Positions 14,848-21,194 of a stretch of DNA of 21,194 nt are shown piece by piece. The stretch's first letter is position 1, and each line of letters starts with the position of its first letter. The notes beneath the pieces were generated by a model that saw nothing but the letters and a program-made list of their open reading frames with translations, was not told where the DNA came from and did not search any database. Origin of the DNA: Ignavibacteria bacterium (GTDB lineage Bacteria > Bacteroidota > Ignavibacteria > Tepidaquicellales > Tepidaquicellaceae). The stretch is from contig JADJAH010000022.1 of assembly GCA_016704345.1 (NCBI GenBank), positions 1-21,194 on the forward strand. The letters run 5' to 3'. Position numbers and translations under genes: made by a program.

Positions 14848-17497
14848 TGACTACTACATTAATAAAGTACAAAGCGAAAAGAAATTTTAAGGAAAGCCCG
14901 GAACCTACTGGAGGCAGGGCTGAAGGGAAAAACTTACGTTTTGTAATTCAGAAACATCATGCTTCCCAATTGCATTATGATTTCCGCTTGGAAATGGACG
15001 GTGTGCTGAAAAGCTGGGCTGTGCCGAAAGGACCATCTACAAATCCTGATGTTAAGCGACTGGCAATGATGGTGGAAGACCATCCCTACAATTACAGGAG
15101 TTTTGAAGGAATAATTCCAAGCGGTTATGGTGCCGGCACGGTTATGGTTTGGGATGAAGGTGTTTACGAGCTGGCTGATGCTAACGGGAAAGATAAAAGA
15201 ACACAGGATAAAGAATTAAACAAGGGAATTTATTCAGGCAAGTTACATTTTATACTTCACGGCAAAAAACTTAAAGGTGAATATGCGCTGGTAAAAACAC
15301 ACGGCCGTGGCGATAATGGCTGGCTGCTGATTAAGGTAAAAGATAAATACGTTTCAAACGAAGATGTAACGCTAAAAGATAAATCTGTTATTTCAAAAAA
15401 AACACTAACACAGATACAAAAAACTACAACCAATATTTACGGAGCAAAACGAGTAAACGAGTCGAGAGTTAAAAAGGAAATTGAATCTGAAAAAAAAACT
15501 TCTCTTGTTAAAATTATAAAAGTAGGAAGACGCGCTAAGTTTCCTGCTAAATTATCACCTATGCTTGCGACACTTGTTGATGAACCTTTTGATGATGAGG
15601 CATGGCAATTCGAAATAAAATGGGATGGCTATAGGACTATAGCTTTTTGCAATAAAAGCAAAGTTGACTTAAAATCCCGCAATGATAAATCGTTCAATGA
15701 AAGATTTTATCCCGTTTGCAAAGCAATTCAGGATTGGAATATAAAGGCAGTAATAGATGGGGAAGTAGTAGTGTTGGATCAAAACGGGAAATCACATTTT
15801 GGCTCGTTGCAAAACTGGAGAAGCGAGGCTGATGGAGAAATTTATTTTTATGTGTTTGATATACTTTGGCTGAATGGAAAAGATCTGATGCAAAGTCGTG
15901 TATAAGAAAGAAGAACAATTTTAAAACAGTTGATGCCTGAAAGTGACATCATAAGATTAAGTGAAAATTTTGAAGTAAGCGGAATTGAGTTTTTCGAGAC
16001 AACGAAAAAAATGGGTCTTGAAGGAATTATTGCTAAAAATCTGACAGTACTTATTCACCCGGTATCCGTTCTAATGAATGGGTGAAAATAAAAGCTAACA
16101 AAAGACAGGAGATGGTTATTGGCGGATATACAAAGAATGATGATTCATCCAAATCATTTAGTTCCTTACTGCTTGGGGTTTACGAAAGAGACAAGTTAAT
16201 TTATAAAGGCAAAGTAGGAACGGGTTTCAACGACAAGCAGCAAAAAGAAATGTTGAAACAATTCAAAAGATATATTACAAAATCTTCTCCTTTTACAGAA
16301 TTACCCGATATAAATAAACCATCACGCTTTCGCCCGAATCCTCCCCATGCAACAGCAGTGTGGATGAAACCTGAACTGGTATGCGAAGTAAGTTTTACGG
16401 AAATGACAACAGATGGAATTTGTGCGTCATCCCTCGTTTGAAGCCATGCGTATTGACAAAACGGCAAGGACGATTGAAAAGCGAAAGATCAATGGACACC
16501 AAAAAAATCACTTCAGAGAAGAAAGCTAAATCGGATACTATAATAAGACCTGCCGGAAAGAAAGATCGCAAAACATTTTTGAATCCCACTGATGTAACAC
16601 AAGTTCGTAAAATCAATGGAAACGAAACAAAATTCACTAACCTGAATAAAATTTACTGGCCCAAAGAAAAGATCACGAAGCGTGATATGCTGAACTATTA
16701 TTACCAGGTTGCACCTTTTATTCTTCCGTATTTAAAGGATAGGCCACAATCCATGAACCGTCATCCTAATGGCATTACAGGTGAAAGTTTTTATTTTAAA
16801 GATGTCACCGGCACTGCGCCCGACTGGATTGAATCATTTGAATATAAAAACCCTTCCGATAACAGAGTGAGGAAATACTTGGTAGCAAAAGATGAAGCAA
16901 GCCTTTTATACATGGCAACATTAGGCTGTATTGAAATGAATCCCTGGCACAGCAAAGCGAAAACAGAAGATTATCCCGATTGGTGCGTCATAGACTTAGA
17001 CCCTGCGGAAAATACTTTTGATCAGGTTATAGTAGCAGCAAAAGTGACCAAGGATATTTTGGAAAGTATGGGTGCAACATCTTATCCAAAAACAAGCGGC
17101 TCAACAGGCATGCATATTTACATTCCGCTTGGAGCAAAATATACTTATGAGCAATCAAAAGAATTTGCACGTGTAATTGCAACGTTGGTGCAACGTGAAA
17201 TTCCAAAGTACACAAGTATCGAGCGCATTGTAAAAGCCCGCAAAGGAAGAATGTATGTTGACTTCTTGCAGAATCGTCCGCAGGCAACAATTGCCGCGCC
17301 TTATTCTTTAAGGCCGAAACCCGGCGCAACAGTTTCCATGCCTCTGCATTGGGATGAGTAAAAAAGGTTTGAAGATGAGTGACTTCACTATCTATAATTC
17401 TCTCGACAGAATTAAAAGCGAAGGTGACATCTTCAAACCTGTGCTTGGTAAAGGAATAAATTTGGCAAAAGTGATCAAACAATTTAATAATCAATAA
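14847..17497 (+). pseudogene. ligD: Multifunctional NHEJ DNA ligase LigD (phosphoesterase-ligase-polymerase), broken
   Basis: LigD trims, fills and seals double-strand breaks with Ku. Domain order: 3'-phosphoesterase (residues ~30-190; KHHASQLHYDFRLEMDG, SWAVPKGPS), ATP-dependent ligase (~235-525; FEIKWDGYR with nucleophile Lys258, VIDGEVVV, then KIKANKRQEMVIGGY and FRPNPPHATAVWMKP), and an AEP primase/polymerase (~570-860; LNKIYWPKEKITKRD, VIDLDPAENTF with the catalytic acids, PKTSGSTGMHIYIPL). Corrected length is about 884 residues, normal for a three-domain LigD. Defects: an in-frame TAA at 15903-15905 (a substitution, probably for a Leu/Ile codon), one missing A near 16038, an extra T near 16416, an extra A near 16515, and one missing G near 17358. 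It ends ...LGKGINLAKVIKQF, TAA 17495. Ku follows 140 bp later. Confidence 0.9.
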
Positions 17498-17637
17498 CAT
17501 GCGATACAAACTCGAAGCGCAACGTAACGCACATTCTATTCGATAAAAGATTATCTGCAAAAATGCAAGAAATGGTGGTAAGATCACAAGAATGTTTGGA
17601 ATAATAAAAAATTACAAAATACTAAAAGTAAAATATC

Positions 17638-18433
17638 ATGCACTCAATTTGGATAGCTCTATCAGTTTCGGATTAATCAATATTCCGATTAAAGTATTCT
17701 CAGCAGTTCAGGAAAGCTCTCTTGACCTGGATATGCTTGACAGCAAAGATCATTCAAACATTAAATTTAAACGTGTCAATGAATCCACGGGAAAAGAAAT
17801 CGCTTATGAAAATATTGTCAAAGGATATAAGCTGGATAGCGGATATGTAATTTTAGAGGCTGAAGATTTTGAAGCTGCAGATGCCATAAAAACCAAAACT
17901 ATTGAGATAATTAGTTTTGTACGTGAAGAGGAGATTGACGGCCTGTACTATGAACAACCCTACTATCTCCGAACCCGAAAAATCAGCCATAAGCATATGC
18001 ATTATTACGGGACGCTTTACAATTATCAGGCAAAGTTGGTGTTACATCATTTGTCTTGAGAAATAAGGAAGGATTGGCAATTCTCAAGCCTTATAAAAAC
18101 GTAATCGTTTTAAACCGTATTCGTTTTTCCCAGGAAATAAGAGATACATCTGAATTAAAACTACCTCCTATTTCAAAAACCAAAACGAAAGAAATGGATA
18201 TGGCAAATAAGTTAGTGGAACAGCTCACAGAAAAATTCAACATATCAAAATACAAGGACACATATACTTCTAAACTTTTGAAAATTATTAAAGCGAAATC
18301 AAAAGGTAAGAAAACATCCGTTCGAAAATGGAATTAGTACCCAAAGCAAAGTGACAATTTTGATGGAAATGTTGGAAGCAAGTTTGAGTCTAAAGAAGAA
18401 AATCTGCTTAGTAAAAATTCCGAAGATCTATAA
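17638..18433 (+). pseudogene. ku: Non-homologous end-joining protein Ku, frameshifted
   Basis: Bacterial Ku forms a homodimeric ring on DNA ends and recruits LigD. The likely start is ATG 17638: restoring one T near 17663 gives MHSIW...SISFGLINIPIKVFSA, the standard Ku beginning. Body: QESSLDLDMLDSKDHSNIKF, KRVNESTGKEIAYENIVKGY, IEIISFVREEEIDGLYYE. Frame changes near 17966, 17984 and 17991 restore LRDALQLSGKVGVTSFVLRN. It continues NKEGLAILKPYKNVIVLNRI, EQLTEKFNISKYKDTYTSKL, and after two missing A (near 18325 and 18350) a tail ending SKNSEDL with TAA 18431-18433. Corrected length is about 265 residues, normal. Nearly every break is a shortened homopolymer. Confidence 0.9.
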
Positions 18434-18457
18434 TTGGTTTAAGCATATAAGAGATAC

Positions 18458-18531
18458 TTACAATGTCACCCCTTCGGGGTTTTCATTTCATTGGCAATCG
18501 ATTCTATAATCATGTCAGCCCTTCGGGCTTT
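18458..18531. repeat. 49-bp-period hairpin repeat, two units
   Basis: Starts TTACAATGTC; hairpins begin at 18467 (ACCCC-TTC-GGGGT) and 18516 (AGCCC-TTC-GGGCT), 49 bp apart. In the second, both sides of one base pair have changed together (C-G to G-C), keeping the stem. It lies between the convergent ku and uvrA 3' ends. Confidence 0.8.
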
Positions 18532-18532
18532 C

Positions 18533-18617
18533 ACCTTTCAACTTTCCATTTTCAACTTTCAATTTTCAACTTTCAATTTTTTCAATTTTCAGCTTTCAAT
18601 TTTCAATTTTCAATTTT
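18533..18617. repeat. Degenerate TTTCAAY / TTTTCAA tandem repeat
   Basis: About 85 bp of near-tandem 7-mers (TTTCAAC, TTTTCAA, TTTCAAT). The uvrA reading frame enters it: the last codons (EKLKIEN) and the stop at 18596-18598 are inside the repeat, so the array appears to have grown into, or supplied, the C-terminal codons of uvrA. Confidence 0.75.
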
Positions 18618-21194
18618 TCCAGCTCTTTCTTAAGATATTCCGCCGTGTAAGATTTCTTCATGAACTTCTTCACAATATCTTCCGGAGTTCCTTCGGCAAT
18701 TATCTGACCGCCTTTCTCGCCGCCTTCAGGGTAATGGGTCTATGATCCAGTCAGCGCTCTTTATTACATCTAGATTATGCTCAATAACGATCACCGTATT
18801 GCCTTTGTCAACTAACTTTGCTGAGTACATCAAGAAGCATCTTAATATCTTCAAATGCAAACCGGTTGTCGGCTCGTCAAGAATATGAAGTTCTGCCGGT
18901 TCTGTACTTTGAAAGCTCTGTATAGAAAGTTTCACTCTCTGTGCCTCGCCACCGGAAAGTGTAGTTGCCTGCTGACCTAGGCGTATGTAGTCAAGTCCGA
19001 CATCGTGAGCGTAGTGAGTTTTCTCTTTAGTCCGGGAACAGCCTCAAAAAATCAACCGCTTCTTCCACGGTCATTTCAAGTATGTCAGATATTGATTTCC
19101 CTTTGTAACTTACTTCGAGAGTTCCCTGTTGTATCTCCTTCCCCTGCATACATCGCATGTCACGTAAACATCCGGAAGAAAATTCATCTCGATCTTCTGA
19201 AGACCTGCGCCCTCGCAACCGCACCTGCCGCCCTTAACGTTAAATGAAAATCTTCCCGGCTTTGTATCCTCGAATTTTTGATTTCGGGCAGATTGGAGAA
19301 TATGTCTCTTATAAAGTAAAGAGTCCGGTGTAAGTTGCGGGATTGCTTCTCGGCGTTCTTCCGATAGGTGTCTGATCAATTTCAATTATCTTGTCAACTA
19401 TCTTTTCTCTTCTCTTATCTTTAAGCTGACTAAGCCCTTCAATTTGCATCATAAGGCAAGGTCTTTCCGGGAGTCTTGAAGAATTTCTGCGAAAGAATTC
19501 TGAAAAGTGTTTCCGTTATGAGTGTGGATTTTCCGGAACCGCTGACACCTGTCACACAAATAAATTTTCCGAGGAATATGCAGATCAACATTCTTGAGAT
19601 TGTTTCCGCTGGCGCCTTTTAGCAGCAATGTTTTCCTGAACCCTCTCTTCTGCTCTCCGGTACCTTCTATGTTTCGCACTCCGGACAGATACTCTCCTGT
19701 AATGGGACTGCCGTTGAGAGTTGACGGATGTCCGAATGCTACAATCTCTCCCCATGTTCTCCTGCTCCGGACCCAGATCAACGATGAAGTCAGATGACTC
19801 AATCATTTCTTTGTCATGCTCAACTACTATCACTGAGTTTCCAATATCTCGGAGATTCTTAAGAGAATTGATGAGCTTTATGTTATCTCTTTGATGAAGT
19901 CTATAGAAGGCTCGTCAGAATATATAGAACTCCAGTAAGTTTGAGACCGATCTGAGTAGCAAGCCGTATTCTCTGCGCCTCGCCGCCGGAAAGTTCTCGC
20001 GCTTCTGTCAAGTGAGAGATAATCGAGACCGACGTTCAGAAGAAAATCCAGACGGGATCTGATCTCTTTAATGATCTGAGTAGCGACTATCATTTTTCTT
20101 TCTTCGACTTCAGTTGAGAAGAACTCTCCGCATTCGCGAATAGACATTTGAGTAATGTCGAAAATACTCATCTCGTCAACCTTTACCCAAGAGAGTCTAT
20201 ATTCAATCTTCCGCCGCCGCATGTCTTGCACTTTGTAACAGCCATGAAACTCTCTGCCCAAAGCCGGATTGCTTCCGAAGACGTATCTGAATTGTAGCGT
20301 TTGATGTAATTGACAAGTCCCTCAAACTTATGCAGTACTGCGTTAAACGGCCGAGAGAGTTTAGATGAGTGTACTTAATTCTTTCCGTCGTACCGTTCGT
20401 GATTACATCAATATCATCCGATAAATTTCTTCGAGGCGTATAGGAAATCATATCGAGGTTTTCCACAAGACCTTTGAAGATAGAATATATCCAAGTGTTC
20501 CTCGGCTTGCCCAAAGGAACTATAGCTTCCCTGATTAATCTTGAGATTTCTGTCCAGTATGATCTTTTCGATGTCAACTTCTTTCTTCTCCCAAGTCCGA
20601 AACAATCTTTGCACCACCCGTATGGAAGTTAAAGAAAATGAATTCGGCGCGGGTTCCCCAAACTTCTGCCGGTAACCGGGTCGGAAAGATTCTGATTGAA
20701 CATCCGGTCTTTCTTTCCGTGTTGATAATAACCACTCCTTCACCGTGACGAAGTGCAGTCTCTAAAGAATCCTTGGTCTGGGTCTTGACTTGCTGTTAAT
20801 CGCGAGCCGGTCAATTACAATTTCAATATCATGTATTCTGAATCTCTCGACTTTCAATCCCGGTTTGATGTCCATTGTATTCCCGTCAACCCTGACCTTT
20901 GTAAAACCTTGTGTTCCGATTTCCTCGAAAAGTTCTCTGTAATGTCCTTTCCTTCCTTTTACTACCGGGAGCAAGTTGTGATCTTAGTCTTATCTTTGAG
21001 AGAAAAAGTTGTATCAACAATCTGTTCGAGATTTTGTCTTGTAACAGCAAGTCGGTATCGGGAGTATTGCGTTCCGCAACAGTGCAAACAACAATCTAAT
21101 AAAGTCATAGATCTCCGTTACTATTGTTAACGGTTGATCTTGGATTTTGCGAGATAGTTTTTGCTCGATTGATATGGAAGGTGAAAGCCCTTCG
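18596..21194 (-). pseudogene. uvrA: Excinuclease ABC subunit A, 5'-partial and frame-broken
   Basis: Reading leftwards from the window end: EGLSPSISIEQK (about residue 75 of a standard UvrA), TVTEIYD-type block, PVVKGRKGHYRELFE, KVRVDGNTMDI, IHDIEIVIDRL, a helical insert, CYKVQDMRRRKIEYRLSWVKV, then first signature LSGGEAQRIRLATQIG (near 19930-19990), DEPSI, HDKEMIESSDFIVDLGP, the degraded second Walker A near 19540, GRFSFNVKGGRCG and CDVCRGRRYN (second zinc module, near 19140-19260), DILEMTVEEAVDF, LDEPTTGLHLK, VIEHNLDVIKSADWIID and C-terminal AEGTPEDIVKKFMKK with stop 18596. At least a dozen frame changes are needed. The ~2.6 kb visible equals a full UvrA less its N-terminal ~75 residues. 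More canonical than the left-hand paralog; the two are convergent, facing each other across the window. Confidence 0.9.

Noticed and set aside
17027..17587. 186-codon minus-strand open frame over the ligD polymerase domain
   Set aside because: The plus strand encodes conserved polymerase motifs; the antisense product is a Phe/Leu/Cys-rich shadow.
17498..17637. Small gene between ligD and ku
   Set aside because: The only ATG-started frame here is 15 codons long with no recognisable features; the apparent Met at 17592 gives residues unlike any Ku start, whereas 17638 does.

Overview
The window looks like a Bacteroidota/Chlorobiota-type chromosome, most likely the Ignavibacteria side. Two secreted proteins end in a type IX secretion (T9SS) sorting domain of the NYPNPFNP form. 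The base composition is AT-rich, Shine-Dalgarno signals are few, and there is an archaeal-style 2-oxoacid:ferredoxin oxidoreductase operon. The taxon is inferred from these features only.

Layout. 1-1733 (+): 5'-truncated, multiply frame-broken uvrA paralog, overlapped at its stop by a broken TPR gene (1730-2333). 2366-2928 (-): AraC-type regulator with one frameshift. 3327-4857 (+): frame-broken T9SS-sorted protein, then a strong bidirectional terminator. 4970-6560: accessory patch with a 3' remnant of a second korC, two direct ~0.4 kb copies of a composite inverted-repeat element, and between them a DUF433/DUF5615 toxin-antitoxin-like pair. 6638-9369 (-): korD-korA-korB-korC operon with its own terminator and a terminator-like hairpin in its leader. 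9370-9903: intergenic repeats. 9904-11940 (-): intact 678-aa beta-propeller T9SS protein. 11941-12295: more repeats, the last abutting an N-terminally truncated Mn-catalase (12302-12951). 13159-18433 (+): DUF892 ferritin-like protein, DUF72 protein, LigD and Ku. 18458-18617: repeats. 18596-21194 (-): a second, more canonical uvrA, broken and running off the right end.

Functional themes. The kor operon is central anaerobic or microaerobic carbon metabolism: a CoA- and ferredoxin-dependent 2-oxoacid oxidoreductase. Mn-catalase, DUF892, DUF72, LigD and Ku form a stationary-phase, oxidative-stress and double-strand-break repair island.

Two points matter most. First, most genes carry one-base frame breaks, largely in homopolymers and mostly deletions, while korB, korC, the propeller gene and the DUF892 gene are clean. 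This looks like sequence error mixed with some real decay (element-truncated catalase, korC remnant, a LigD stop codon). Second, two structured intergenic repeat families stand out: a hairpin family with CCGTTGTTGG ends that exists as ~85-bp minimal and ~400-bp composite forms, and a 49-bp-period repeat with small, partly covarying CCCC-TTC-GGGG hairpins.
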